Shown: piece by piece, positions 9,841-18,336 of the stretch
How the letters are laid out: every line of letters begins with the position of its first letter
How positions within the stretch are numbered: position 1 is the first letter of the stretch
Origin: Solirhodobacter olei
Lineage (GTDB): Bacteria > Pseudomonadota > Alphaproteobacteria > Rhodobacterales > Rhodobacteraceae
NCBI RefSeq assembly: GCF_004010155.1
Contig: NZ_RRYH01000005.1
Coordinates: 124,001 to 188,000, forward strand
Direction: 5' to 3'
Length of the DNA stretch: 64,000 bases
The notes under the pieces: generated by a model
Seen by the model: the letters and a program-made list of their open reading frames with translations, nothing else
What the model was told of the DNA's origin: nothing
The model's database searches: none
Translations under genes and position numbers: made by a program

Positions 9841-10431
9841 TCAGCCGAGATCCTTCAGACAGCGCCCCAGCGCCTGCATCGAGGCGGCGGCCCCGAACAG
9901 GCTGTAGCGCCGCACCACCTGCCCCCGCGCATCTATCAGCTGCAGGACGTGGCCCGAGGCGATCCGGTCCAGCAGCTTCTGCCCCGCCGGGCCGCCCGGC
10001 AGATCGAACAGCAGCGACTGGCGCAGCAGGCTCGCCCCGCGCACCTTCAGCGTCCCGCCTCCGTCGACCGCGATGGCCAGATTCCCGCGCCGCGGCCGGT
10101 CGCCGAACGTCCACTTCGCCGAATAGAACTGCAGCCGCACCGGGTTGCGGTGGTCGGCGAAGATCGAGAAGACCTCGCGCTCCTCCCGCACCTCGGCCAG
10201 GCAGGCGCCCGCGCCATCGGCCCAATGCACGGCGCGCACCTCCCAGGCCCCGCGCTTGAAAAGCAGCTGCGACGCCCCCTGACCGTGGCCTTGCGCCTGC
10301 CCTTGCTGTTGCGCCTGCCCTGACTGTTGCATCGGGGCCCGCGTCTGCGCCACGGCGCCGCCCGCCGCCGCCAGCGCCAGCGCCGCGGCCAGCGCCAGCC
10401 GCGCAAGGGGGGCGCTCAGTCCCGCCGCCAT
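9841..10431 (-). CDS. secreted protein of unknown function
   Basis: About 196 residues from ATG at 10431 (a GTG at 10437 is also in frame). A signal peptide (LARLALAAALALAAAGGAVAQ) is followed by a Gln/Gly-rich linker (MQQSGQAQQQGQAQGHGQG). The mature domain has the segments KRGAWEVRAVHW, REEREVFSIFADHRNPVRLQ and GASLLRQSLLFDLP. No family is recognised with confidence. It overlaps the end of the acyl-CoA synthetase gene by 16 bases, so it is probably co-transcribed. It is presumably periplasmic. Confidence 0.8.
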   Translation of the reverse strand: MAAGLSAPLARLALAAALALAAAGGAVAQTRAPMQQSGQAQQQGQAQGHGQGASQLLFKRGAWEVRAVHWADGAGACLAEVREEREVFSIFADHRNPVRLQFYSAKWTFGDRPRRGNLAIAVDGGGTLKVRGASLLRQSLLFDLPGGPAGQKLLDRIASGHVLQLIDARGQVVRRYSLFGAAASMQALGRCLKDLG

Positions 10432-12314
10432 TCCCACGGCCTCGTAAAGGTGCCAAGCACGCGCTCCACCGCCGCTTCGCTCGCCTGGCCGGTGTGGACG
10501 ATCTCCGCCACCAGGCCGCGCTTCTTGTCCTCGACGACCTCTGCCACCCGCGCCTCCACCCCGGCCTCTGCCAGCGCTGCGTCATAGACCCGCCGGATCG
10601 CCCGCTTGCGCAGGTCCGGCTTGAAGACCTTGCCGACAGCGGTCTTCGGCAGCTCGTCGAGGATCTCGACATGCTTCGGCACGGCGGCGCGCTCGTGGAT
10701 GTTCTCGCGGGTGTGGGCCAGCAGCACCTCGGGCGTCACATCCGCCCCCGTGACCAGCTCGACATAGACGCAGGGCAGTTCGCCGGCCACCGCGTCGGGC
10801 TGGCCGATGGCGCCGGCAAAGGCCACCGCGGGGTGGGTCAGGATCGCTTCCTCGATCTCCGCCGGGTCGATGTTGTGCCCGCCCCGGATGATCAGGTCCT
10901 TCGCCCGGCCGGTGATGAAAAGATAGCCCTCCGCGTCGATCCGCCCGAGGTCGCCGGTCCGAAGGTAGAACTCGTCAGCGAAAAGGCCGGTATTGCGCGA
11001 CGCTTCGCGATAGGTCTGCCCCGGGAAAACGCCGGGATTGGCGACGCAGATCTCGCCCACCTCGTCGGTCCCGCAGTCCTTCAGCACCCGGCCCTCGGCA
11101 TCGCAATGCAGGATCCGGACATGGGTATGCGGGAACGGGATGCCGACAGAGCCGATCTTCTTCGTTCCCCCCGGCGGGTTGCAGGAGACGAGGCAGGTCG
11201 CCTCGGTCAGCCCGTACCCCTCGACGATGGAGACGCCCGTCGCCGTCTCGAAGCGCCGGAACAGCTCCACCGGCATCGCGGCAGAGCCGGAAAGCGCGCA
11301 TTCGAGAGAGGAAACATCGGCGTTCACCGGCCGCTGCATCAGCGCCGAGACGGCGGTGGGCACGGTGATCATGAAGGTCACGCGCCAGCGTTCGACCAGC
11401 TTCCAGAAATTGTCCATCACCCCCTCGCCGCGATAGCCCGCCGGCGTGGGGAAGACGACATGCGCCCCGCTGGTCAGCGCAGAGAAGAGGATCGGGTAGA
11501 CCGCGAAGACATGGAACAGCGGCAGCGGGCAGATCACCACCGCCTCGGAGGTGAAAAGAAGCCGCGCACCGACCCAGCCGTTGTAGATCATGCCCGAAAC
11601 GCGGTGCTGGGCCAGCTTCGGCATGCCGGTGGTGCCGCCGGTGTGGAAATAGGCGGCGATGCGGTCGCCCGGCAGGTCCTCGAAGGTCAGCCCGCCCGCG
11701 GGCTGCGCGGCGGCGGCCTTGGCGAAATCGGCAATCCGCGCGCGGTGGCGCACCGCGTGCTTCGGCCGGATCAGCGGCACGATCCAGCGTTTGGGCACGC
11801 CGAGGTAGCGGTTCAGGTCCACCTCCAGCACCTGGCGGACCTCGGGCGCCAGCGCCACCGCATCGGCGACCTTGGCGGCGATGTCGGTCTTGGGAAAGGC
11901 CTTCAGCGTGACGACGATCTTCGCCCCGCTCTCGCGCATTATGCCGGCGATCTGCTCGGCGTCGAGAAGCGGGTTGATCGGGTTCACGATGCCCGCGACG
12001 GCCGCCCCCAGCAGCGCCACGGCGGTCTCGGTGCAGTTCGGCATCACCAGCGCCACCACGTCGTCCTGCCCGATGCCGAGGGACCGGAAGAGGTTCGCCG
12101 CCTGCGTCACCCGGGCAAGGAGATCGGCCCAGCTCAGCGTCTCGGCCGGGTCCGTCGGCCCGGAGGTCAGCTGGAAGCTGAAGGCGGGGCGGTCGCCGTA
12201 ACGCGCGGCGGTGTCCGTGAGCAGCGCATGGACCGAGGTCGGCAGCGCGCGCGCCTCCCAGGGCGCTTCCGCCTCGATGGCATTGCGGTCCGCGAGCGAC
12301 GCGAAACTTGTCAT
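10416..12314 (-). CDS. acyl-CoA synthetase (AMP-forming)
   Basis: ANL-superfamily enzyme of 632 residues activating a carboxylic acid via an acyl-adenylate to an acyl-CoA. Visible signatures are the P-loop-like YFHTGGTTGMPKLAQHR (A3), EGYGLTEATCLVSCNPP (A5), YLRTGDLGRIDAEGYLFITGR (A7) and the C-terminal lysine segment LPKTAVGKVFKPDLRK (A10). The start at 12314 is chosen because AGGGGAGGAT precedes it; an upstream in-frame start lacks this. The acid substrate (medium/long-chain fatty or other) cannot be determined. It lies downstream of gcrA on the same strand, separated by a REP-like palindrome. Confidence 0.93.
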   Translation of the reverse strand: MTSFASLADRNAIEAEAPWEARALPTSVHALLTDTAARYGDRPAFSFQLTSGPTDPAETLSWADLLARVTQAANLFRSLGIGQDDVVALVMPNCTETAVALLGAAVAGIVNPINPLLDAEQIAGIMRESGAKIVVTLKAFPKTDIAAKVADAVALAPEVRQVLEVDLNRYLGVPKRWIVPLIRPKHAVRHRARIADFAKAAAAQPAGGLTFEDLPGDRIAAYFHTGGTTGMPKLAQHRVSGMIYNGWVGARLLFTSEAVVICPLPLFHVFAVYPILFSALTSGAHVVFPTPAGYRGEGVMDNFWKLVERWRVTFMITVPTAVSALMQRPVNADVSSLECALSGSAAMPVELFRRFETATGVSIVEGYGLTEATCLVSCNPPGGTKKIGSVGIPFPHTHVRILHCDAEGRVLKDCGTDEVGEICVANPGVFPGQTYREASRNTGLFADEFYLRTGDLGRIDAEGYLFITGRAKDLIIRGGHNIDPAEIEEAILTHPAVAFAGAIGQPDAVAGELPCVYVELVTGADVTPEVLLAHTRENIHERAAVPKHVEILDELPKTAVGKVFKPDLRKRAIRRVYDAALAEAGVEARVAEVVEDKKRGLVAEIVHTGQASEAAVERVLGTFTRPWEWRRD

Positions 12315-12406
12315 GGATCCTCCCCTCGGCCGCATGGCAGCTGCGCCGGAGGTTCAGCGCTTTTTGTCCGCCGTGCAAGCCGTCGCGCGGCCGAACGCAG
12401 CGTCAC

Positions 12407-12489
12407 GCCCGGATCGTGAAGGGCGCGCCGCCCCGCCGGTAGGGTGGGCATTCATTGCGCACCGCCCCGGATCGGGCCCGGATCGTGAA
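12407..12489. repeat. direct repeat pair flanking a REP-like palindrome
   Basis: GCCCGGATCGTGAA occurs perfectly at 12407-12420 and 12476-12489, 69 bases apart, on either side of the palindrome at 12443-12463. The unit lies between gcrA and the acyl-CoA synthetase gene. It may be the footprint of a small repetitive element or of a local duplication. Confidence 0.6.
12443..12463. repeat. TTCAT-loop palindrome (REP-like), copy 1
   Basis: Arms GGTGGGCA and TGCGCACC around the loop TTCAT, preceded by TAG. One arm position mismatches. A second, perfect copy with the same loop and the same GTAGG context lies at 18287-18307. Two occurrences within 6 kb in intergenic positions suggest a dispersed palindromic element. 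Confidence 0.6.
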
Positions 12490-12502
12490 AGAGGCCTCGC
12501 CC

Positions 12503-13108
12503 CTACCGCCGACGGTCGCGGCGGGCCGACATCGGCTGGAAGGCGACGCCGACATGGGCCTCGCAATAGGGCTTTCCGGGTTGGGCCGAGAGGCCGCAGA
12601 ACCAGAAATCATCCGTCGCCGGATCGCCGATCGGCCATTTGCAGGTCCGCTCGGTCAGTTCCATCAGCGTCAGCTTGCGGGCCTTCTTCTCGACCTCGCG
12701 CACCGAGGCCAGCGCCTCCGGGCTGATCTCGTTGGCCGAGGGCTGCGGCGGCAGCGGCTGGCCGGCCGGGATGATCGGCTTGCGAACCGCGGGGGCCGAG
12801 GCCTGCGGCGCGGGCTTGGGGTCCGAATCCGCCGGCGCCGCCGAGGGGGCCGCAGCCGCGGCCGGGCGCGCGGGCTCTGCCGCGGCGCGCTGCGGCGCGG
12901 GTTTCGGGGACGGGGCCGCCGTTGCCTCGGTCTCCGCCTCGGTCTCGCTCCCGCCGCCGCCGACGCGGTTCGACAGACCCAGCCGATGCACCTTTCCGAT
13001 CACCGCGTTGCGGGTCACGCCGCCAAGCTCCTTGGCGATCTGGCTGGCGCTCTGGCCCTCCGCCCACATCTTCTTCAGCAGCTCGACGCGCTCGTCGGTC
13101 CAGGACAT
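12503..13108 (-). CDS. gcrA: GcrA cell-cycle regulator
   Basis: Alphaproteobacterial transcription factor of 201 residues that acts with sigma-70 at promoters, often those methylated at GANTC by CcrM. The N-terminal helix-turn-helix is diagnostic ([15 protein letters not shown], then [20 protein letters not shown] and [11 protein letters not shown]). A long Ala/Pro-rich linker covers about residues 50-120. The conserved C-terminal domain has [13 protein letters not shown] and [24 protein letters not shown], whose Cys/His look metal- or structure-related. The start at 13108 has GGAGG upstream and matches the family start. It is divergent from purE. Confidence 0.96.
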   Translation of the reverse strand: MSWTDERVELLKKMWAEGQSASQIAKELGGVTRNAVIGKVHRLGLSNRVGGGGSETEAETEATAAPSPKPAPQRAAAEPARPAAAAAPSAAPADSDPKPAPQASAPAVRKPIIPAGQPLPPQPSANEISPEALASVREVEKKARKLTLMELTERTCKWPIGDPATDDFWFCGLSAQPGKPYCEAHVGVAFQPMSARRDRRR

Positions 13109-13294
13109 TGGCGACCTCCGGTCCGGAAAACGCCCGCGGCTCACGGCCTGCGGGCTTAAACTCTAGGCTTGGCCCCATTCTAGCCGGGACACGCCGAGAT
13201 ACAAGCAACCCCGGCCAAGTTCAAGCCACGCCCCGCGCGCGGCCCCTTGAAAGACGCGGCGGCCGGCCGGCCGGGCCGCTCGGCCCGCAACACC

Positions 13295-13322
13295 TTGCCC
13301 CCGCCCCCGTCGCGGCTATAGT
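13295..13322 (+). promoter_or_regulatory. promoter of purE-purK
   Basis: TTGCCC, a 16-base spacer, then TATAGT (5 of 6 to the sigma-70 -10 consensus). It ends 25 bases before the purE ATG, predicting a leader of roughly 20 bases. It sits in the 239-base divergent region with gcrA. Confidence 0.5.
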
Positions 13323-13347
13323 CGGCCCGCGTTTTCAGGGGGCAGGC

Positions 13348-13830
13348 ATGGCGGACGTCGGCATCATCATGGGCAGCCAGTCGGATTGGCCGACCTTGCG
13401 CGAGGCCGCGACGCTCCTCGACGAGCTCGGCGTCTCCTACGAGGCCAAGATCGTCTCCGCCCACCGCACCCCCGACCGGCTCTGGGACTACGGCAAGTCA
13501 GCGGTGGACCGCGGGCTGAAGGTGATCATCGCCGGCGCCGGCGGCGCCGCCCACCTGCCCGGGATGATGGCATCGAAGACCCGCCTGCCGGTGATCGGCG
13601 TGCCGGTCCAGACTCGCGCGCTGTCAGGCGTCGACAGCCTCTATTCCATCGTCCAGATGCCCAAGGGCTTCCCCGTCGCCACCATGGCGATCGGCGCCGC
13701 GGGCGCGGCCAATGCCGGGCTGATGGCCGCCGGAATCCTCGCGCTCTCCGACCCGGCGCTGGCCCAGAGGCTGGAGGCCTGGCGCGAGGCGCTCTCCGCC
13801 TCGATCCCGGAAGAACCCGCCAATGACTGA
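13348..13830 (+). CDS. purE: 5-(carboxyamino)imidazole ribonucleotide mutase
   Basis: Class I PurE of 160 residues. It converts N5-carboxyaminoimidazole ribonucleotide to CAIR in de novo purine synthesis, downstream of PurK. Conserved MGSQSDW (residues 8-14) and SAHRTP (37-42), containing the catalytic His, are visible, as is the glycine-rich [14 protein letters not shown]. The start at 13348 gives the canonical length; the longer open frame upstream has no family match. It overlaps purK by 8 bases, so the pair is coupled. Confidence 0.97.
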   Translation: MADVGIIMGSQSDWPTLREAATLLDELGVSYEAKIVSAHRTPDRLWDYGKSAVDRGLKVIIAGAGGAAHLPGMMASKTRLPVIGVPVQTRALSGVDSLYSIVQMPKGFPVATMAIGAAGAANAGLMAAGILALSDPALAQRLEAWREALSASIPEEPAND

Positions 13831-14902
13831 CGCCCAATCGCCCGGCCCGCTGCCCCCCGGATCGGTGATCGGCATCCTCGGCGGCGGCCAGCTCGGCCGC
13901 ATGCTCTCGGTCGCCGCCGCCCGTCTCGGCTACCGCTGCCATATCTACGAGCCGGGGGCAGAGCCGCCCGCGGCGCAGGTCGCCTGGCGCTGCACCACGG
14001 CCCCCTACGAGGATGCCGAGGCGCTCCGCGCCTTCGCAGCCTCGGTCGACGTGGTGACCTACGAATTCGAGAACGTGCCCACCTCCGCCCTGGACCTGAT
14101 CGAGGCGGCGCGCCCGATCCGCCCCAACCGCCGCGCGCTGGCCGTCAGCCAGGACCGCATCGCGGAAAAGGACTTCCTGACCTCCCTCGGCCTCGCCACG
14201 GCGCCCTACCGCGCCGTGACCTCGGCGGCGGATCTCGAGGCCGCCGTGGCCGAGATCGGCACCCCCTCGATCCTGAAGACGACGCGGCTCGGCTATGACG
14301 GCAAGGGCCAGGCCCGCCTCGCCTCGCCCGCCGACGCCCCGGCCGCACTCACCGCCATGTCCGGCGCGCCCGCGGTGCTCGAGGGCTTCGTGAATTTCGA
14401 GCGCGAGATCTCCGTGATCGCCGCCCGTGGCCTGACCGGAGAGGTCGCGGCCTACGACCCGGGCGAGAACGTCCACCGCTCCGGCATTCTGCACACCACG
14501 ACCGTCCCCGCCAGGATCACCCCCGCCCAGCGCACCGACGCGGTGCTGCTGGCGGCAAGGATCCTCAACGCGCTCGACTACGTCGGCGTCCTCGGCGTGG
14601 AGCTTTTCGTCACGCCCGGCGGGCTTCTGGTCAACGAGATCGCGCCGCGTGTCCACAACTCCGGGCACTGGACCCAGAACGGCTGCGCGGTGGACCAGTT
14701 CGAACAGCACATCCGCGCCGTCACCGGCTGGCCGCTCGGCGACGGATCGCGGCATTCCGACGTGACGATGCTGAACCTGATCGGCGACGACGTGGCCGAC
14801 GTGCCCCGCCTCGCCCGCGAATCCGGCACCGCGCTCCACCTCTACGGCAAGGCCGAAGCACGGCCCGGCCGCAAGATGGGTCACGTCAACCGGATCACCT
14901 GA
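13823..14902 (+). CDS. purK: 5-(carboxyamino)imidazole ribonucleotide synthase
   Basis: ATP-grasp ligase of 359 residues making N5-CAIR from AIR, bicarbonate and ATP, feeding PurE. The N-terminal Rossmann-like segment [16 protein letters not shown], the ATP-grasp region ([15 protein letters not shown]), the acidic metal site [14 protein letters not shown] and the C-terminal HLYGK are present. Length is normal for the family. It starts within the end of purE. Confidence 0.97.
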   Translation: MTDAQSPGPLPPGSVIGILGGGQLGRMLSVAAARLGYRCHIYEPGAEPPAAQVAWRCTTAPYEDAEALRAFAASVDVVTYEFENVPTSALDLIEAARPIRPNRRALAVSQDRIAEKDFLTSLGLATAPYRAVTSAADLEAAVAEIGTPSILKTTRLGYDGKGQARLASPADAPAALTAMSGAPAVLEGFVNFEREISVIAARGLTGEVAAYDPGENVHRSGILHTTTVPARITPAQRTDAVLLAARILNALDYVGVLGVELFVTPGGLLVNEIAPRVHNSGHWTQNGCAVDQFEQHIRAVTGWPLGDGSRHSDVTMLNLIGDDVADVPRLARESGTALHLYGKAEARPGRKMGHVNRIT

Positions 14903-15096
14903 ACCACCGGGATTTGACGCGGGCCGGCGAACAGCCGCCCGGCCGCCCCGGCAGGCTCGGCCATTCCAAGCCGATCCGCCGCGCCTGCCGCCGTGCAGAC
15001 TTGGCGCGCGACGGATTCTGCCCCAACTGACGTAACAGGGTTTGGTGCCCTCCCATCGAGAGGGGGGCCTGTTGCTGTCCAGAAAGGAGAGGAGCC

Positions 15097-15660
15097 ATGA
15101 ACCTCGGCTCATTCACCCCTGCCCGTCCCATCCTCGCCGGCGCCACAGCGCTGTCGCTCGCGCTCGCCGCGACAACGCAACCCGCCCGGGCCGAGGGGGG
15201 CGACATCACCCGCGGCGTGCTCATGGGCCTCGCCGGCGGCGTCATCCTGAACCAGATGGCGCAGGACAACTGGGGCCGCGGACGTAGCAACACCTACGTC
15301 TACCGCAGCTACCCGCGCCATCGCAGCTACTACGAAAGCTACGACACCCCGTCCTACGGCTACGCAGCGCCGTCCTACAGCTACGCGGCGCCGGCCTATT
15401 CCTATGTGCCGCAGACCAGCTACGTCGCGCCTCTGCCCAGTTCGCCGCTCTCGCAGGCCTTCAACAGCCAGGATCAGCGCCTCCGCGTCTCGATCCAGTA
15501 CAGGCTGATGCAGGCGGGCTTCTACAACTCCACGCTCGACGGCCTCTGGGGCCCGGCGACGCAGAACGCGCTTTACAACTACGCCCAGGTCCATGGCCAG
15601 ACGGCCATGCTGACCAACCAGCAGGACGCCAACCAGCTTTTCGGCGACATCCTGCGCTGA
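15097..15660 (+). CDS. secreted protein with C-terminal peptidoglycan-binding-like domain
   Basis: 187 residues. A signal peptide (about 1-32, ending in PARAEG) precedes a glycine-rich segment (GVLMGLAGGVILNQM). A Tyr-rich low-complexity stretch (residues about 66-108, with repeats such as SYGYAAPSYSYAAPAYSY) follows. The C-terminal domain has LRVSIQYRLMQAGFYNSTLD and GLWGPATQNALYNY, as in peptidoglycan-binding domain 1. AAAGGAGAGGAG precedes the ATG. It is probably periplasmic or cell-wall associated; its role is unknown. Confidence 0.82.
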   Translation: MNLGSFTPARPILAGATALSLALAATTQPARAEGGDITRGVLMGLAGGVILNQMAQDNWGRGRSNTYVYRSYPRHRSYYESYDTPSYGYAAPSYSYAAPAYSYVPQTSYVAPLPSSPLSQAFNSQDQRLRVSIQYRLMQAGFYNSTLDGLWGPATQNALYNYAQVHGQTAMLTNQQDANQLFGDILR

Positions 15661-15676
15661 ATGCGGCCCTCCCCGC

Positions 15677-15700
15677 CCCCGGCGCGCACAGGCGCCGGGG
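15677..15700 (+). terminator. GC-rich hairpin downstream of the peptidoglycan-binding-like gene
   Basis: CCCCGGCGC and GCGCCGGGG form a perfect 9-bp stem with a six-base loop, 16 bases after the stop. There is no T-run, so it may stabilise the mRNA or act with Rho rather than as a classical terminator. Confidence 0.4.
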
Positions 15701-15766
15701 ACGCGCGGGCAAAAGCCTCCGCGACCGCGATGGACAAGCCTGTCGGGACGCGCCAGACTCCCGGCC

Positions 15767-16210
15767 ATGAAACCGCGCTCCCCCCGCCTTGCCGCCCGGG
15801 CGCTGATCCTCCACGAGGACCGGCTTCTTCTGGTCAACGCCTACCCGGGCCACCGCCTCGGCCTCTGGTGCGCGCCCGGCGGCGGCGTGCACGCCGGAAG
15901 CTCGCTGCCCGAGAACCTCGCCCGCGAGATCGCCGAGGAATGCGGGATCGAGATCGAGGTCGGCGCCCCCGGCCTCGTCAACGAGTTCCACGACCCCGAG
16001 ACCGGCTTCCACCAGGTCGACATCTACTTCCACTGCCGACCCCTTTCGCCGCTGCCCGCCACATGGCGCGACCCGGAGGGCGTGGTCACCGAGCGCCGCT
16101 ACGTCAGCCGACAGGAACTCGCTGGGCTTCGCCACAAGCCCGACAGCCTCGCCGCCGCGGCCTGGGGCGCGGTCACCCTCTACGATCCGCTGGAGGTCAT
16201 CGTGAAATGA
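15767..16210 (+). CDS. NUDIX hydrolase
   Basis: 147 residues. NUDIX enzymes hydrolyse nucleoside diphosphate-linked compounds. The NUDIX box runs from about residue 39 (GGGVHAGSSLPENLAREIAE, then ECGIEIEV), with the REIAEECG core complete. The substrate cannot be predicted. Its stop overlaps the start of the Gre-like gene (ATGA), making a three-gene cluster with the acetyltransferase. Confidence 0.9.
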   Translation: MKPRSPRLAARALILHEDRLLLVNAYPGHRLGLWCAPGGGVHAGSSLPENLAREIAEECGIEIEVGAPGLVNEFHDPETGFHQVDIYFHCRPLSPLPATWRDPEGVVTERRYVSRQELAGLRHKPDSLAAAAWGAVTLYDPLEVIVK

Positions 16211-16704
16211 GCCGCGCCTTCGTCAAGGAGGGCACCGGAGACCTCGACCCGCTGCCCGACATCCCCGTCAGCCAGCATCCGAACTGGGTCACCGCCTCCG
16301 GCCTCGCAAGCCTGCGCGCGCGGCTGGCCGAGACGCAGGCGCGCCTCGCCACGCTCCGCGCCCGCCCCGACCGGCTGGACAAGCTGCCAGAGGCCGCGGC
16401 CGAGCGCGACATCCGCTATCTCGAGGCCCGCCTCGCCACCGCGACGCTCGTGACACCGCCCGACACGCCGACCGAGGTCGCCTTCGCAACCGAGATCACC
16501 GTGGCGGACGAGGACGGCGCCGAGCGCCGCTACCGCATCACTGGCGAGGACGAGGCCGATGCCGCGAAAGGCTGGATCTCACTGCACGCGCCGCTCGCCC
16601 GCGCGCTGATCGGTGCGGTGCCGGGCGACAGCGTCACCTGGGCGCGCCCCGCCGGGGCGGTAGAGCTGGAAGTCCTCTCGATCCGGGCCGCCGCATGGCC
16701 CTGA
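16207..16704 (+). CDS. GreA/GreB-family transcription elongation factor
   Basis: 165 residues, the usual Gre size. The N-terminal half is an antiparallel coiled coil (LASLRARLAETQARLATLRA ... ERDIRYLEARLATA). The C-terminal half is an FKBP-like Gre domain (VAFATEITVADEDGAERRY, then GEDEADAAKGWISLHAPLA and PGDSVTWARP). Gre factors stimulate transcript cleavage in backtracked RNA polymerase. The acidic tip of this coiled coil is not clearly conserved, so it may be a diverged paralogue of GreA. ATG overlaps the NUDIX stop. Confidence 0.85.
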   Translation: MSRAFVKEGTGDLDPLPDIPVSQHPNWVTASGLASLRARLAETQARLATLRARPDRLDKLPEAAAERDIRYLEARLATATLVTPPDTPTEVAFATEITVADEDGAERRYRITGEDEADAAKGWISLHAPLARALIGAVPGDSVTWARPAGAVELEVLSIRAAAWP

Positions 16705-17204
16705 CCATCCGCCGCCTCGACGCGACGGCCGACCGCGCCCTCGTCGACGCCTTCTGGCCCGAGATCGCCGACTACATCCTGATCGAGCGCGGCGAGCCCA
16801 CCGCGCCGGAGGTCCTGACCGGGCAATTCTTCACCGCCGCCCCGCCGGGGCTGGACCCGGTGGACGTCCCGCGCCTCGGCCTTTTCGACGGGGGGGCGCT
16901 CTGCGGGGTCGTGGAACTCGCCTTCGGCTATCCGGAGCCGCAGGACGCCTATCTCGGCATGCTCTTTCTCGCCGCCTCCGCCCGCGGGCGCGGGCTCGGG
17001 CCCCATTTCCTGCGCGAGGTCGAGCGGATGGCCCGCGCACGGGGCGCGCCCCGCCTCTACGTCGCCGTGCTCGACGCCAATCCGCGCGGCCGCGCCTTCT
17101 GGGAACGCGAGGGCTTCCGCCTGCACGAGGCCGGCCGCAGCGTGACGCTCGGGAGCAGAACGCAGACCGCCTGCCGGATGGTCAAGACGCTCGGCGGCGC
17201 CTGA
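16695..17204 (+). CDS. GNAT-family N-acetyltransferase
   Basis: 169 residues. The acetyl-CoA-binding motif A is MLFLAASARGRGLGPHFLRE (about residues 95-114), followed by NPRGRAFWEREGFRLHE, typical of GNAT proteins. The acceptor is unknown. It overlaps the Gre-like gene by 10 bases, so the NUDIX-Gre-GNAT genes likely form one transcript. Its 3' end overlaps the convergent EamA gene by 23 bases. Confidence 0.9.
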   Translation: MALTIRRLDATADRALVDAFWPEIADYILIERGEPTAPEVLTGQFFTAAPPGLDPVDVPRLGLFDGGALCGVVELAFGYPEPQDAYLGMLFLAASARGRGLGPHFLREVERMARARGAPRLYVAVLDANPRGRAFWEREGFRLHEAGRSVTLGSRTQTACRMVKTLGGA

Positions 17205-18027
17205 CCAGCGACAGCCCGACGCCGCCCAGAACCAGCACCGCCGCACCGATGAACCGCAGGCTCGGCGCCTCGGCCAGAAAGACCATGCCGCCCGCCATGG
17301 CGATCAGCGGCACGGTCAGCTGCGCGACCGCCGCCGCAGAGGCCGCGATCCGCGGCAGCACCGCGTACCAGAGCGCATAGCCAAGGCCCGAGGTCACGAC
17401 CCCCGACAGAACAGCCAACCCCACCCCGCGCGGCGCGAGCGCCACGGTGCCCGGCACCAGCGCCCAAAGGATCAGCGCCACCGGCGCAGCCAGCAGGAAA
17501 TTCGCCGCCGTCTCGGCCTGCGGATCGGCCGCGCCGCGCCCGTTCAGCGAGTAAAGCCCCCAGCCGATCCCCGCCGCCGCCATCAGCACCGCCCCGACCG
17601 GCGGCGGGGCAGAGGCCCCCTCGGGCCACAGAAGCCAGGCCAGCCCCGCGAAGGCCACCGCTGCCCCGATCCAGCGCCGTCCCGGCACCGGCTCCCCGGC
17701 AAGGACGGCGCCCGCGAACATGGTGATCTGCACCGCGCCGAACAGGATCAGCGCGCCGATCCCGGCGTCGAGGCTGAGATATGCGAAGGAAAAGCCGAGC
17801 ATGTAGACCGCCAGTGACGGCACACCCAGCCGCCGCGCCCGAGTGGTCAGCGGCAGCGGCGCCCCCCGGACCCGCACCATCGCCGCCAGCGCCAGCGCGC
17901 CAGAGAGAAGCCGGATCGCCGCGAAGGCGGAAGGCCCGATCCCGCCGCCCACCATCGCCATCCGGTTCAGCACCGAATTGGCGGCAAAGGCGACCATGGT
18001 AAGGGCGACGAGCAGGACGACACGCAT
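17182..18027 (-). CDS. EamA/DMT-superfamily exporter
   Basis: 281 residues with ten predicted membrane helices in two EamA repeats (first MRVVLLVALTMVAFAANSV, second beginning near PPPVGAVLMAAAGIGW). Such proteins usually export amino acids or other metabolites. The C-terminus is basic (SLVRRRRAS). It is a single gene, convergent and overlapping with the acetyltransferase. The substrate is unknown. Confidence 0.9.
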   Translation of the reverse strand: MRVVLLVALTMVAFAANSVLNRMAMVGGGIGPSAFAAIRLLSGALALAAMVRVRGAPLPLTTRARRLGVPSLAVYMLGFSFAYLSLDAGIGALILFGAVQITMFAGAVLAGEPVPGRRWIGAAVAFAGLAWLLWPEGASAPPPVGAVLMAAAGIGWGLYSLNGRGAADPQAETAANFLLAAPVALILWALVPGTVALAPRGVGLAVLSGVVTSGLGYALWYAVLPRIAASAAAVAQLTVPLIAMAGGMVFLAEAPSLRFIGAAVLVLGGVGLSLVRRRRAS

Positions 18028-18105
18028 CCCGCCATGTTGCCCAGCCCGGGCGCCAAGGCAATGCCCCGCGTCAAGGCAGGCGACAGATCCCGCCTCTCGC
18101 CCTTA

Positions 18106-18278
18106 CCCCGGCCCGAAACAGCGGGCGCAGCCCGCCGGGCCAGCGCCCGGCCGCCCCCAAGGGCGGGCGCTTCTTGGAGCTCATCACAGGAGAAGACCGA
18201 AGGGGGCGATTAAACCATAAACGGACAGACCCGAGTCTCAGCCAGCGCCCCCCCGCGGACGAGCCCTGCCCCTCCTCA
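18106..18278 (+). repeat. ~175-bp dispersed intergenic repeat, copy A
   Basis: This 309-base gene-free stretch is largely a repeat whose second copy lies inverted at 51338-51512. Shared blocks include CCCCGGCCCGAAACAGCGG, CGCCGGGCCAGCGCCCG, AAACCATAAACGGACAGA and CCCGCGGAC. Both copies keep an 8-bp stem AGCGCCCG/CGGGCGCT with a 14-base loop whose sequence differs slightly. No open frame is conserved. A TTCAT-loop palindrome follows directly. Confidence 0.8.
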
Positions 18279-18286
18279 CCGCGTAG

Positions 18287-18307
18287 GGTGCGCATTCATT
18301 GCGCACC
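18287..18307. repeat. TTCAT-loop palindrome (REP-like), copy 2
   Basis: Perfect 8-bp arms GGTGCGCA and TGCGCACC around TTCAT, preceded by GTAG. Copy 1 is at 12443-12463. It lies directly after repeat copy A and 30 bases from the end of the Hint-protein gene, where it could also serve as a 3' hairpin. Confidence 0.65.
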
Positions 18308-18336
18308 GTTCACCGCCGCCCCCGAAACGCCCCGCC

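Noticed and set aside
12922-13347. Extension of purE upstream by 142 codons
   Set aside because: The extension overlaps gcrA on the other strand, has no family similarity, and PurE starts canonically at [13 protein letters not shown] with a promoter just ahead.
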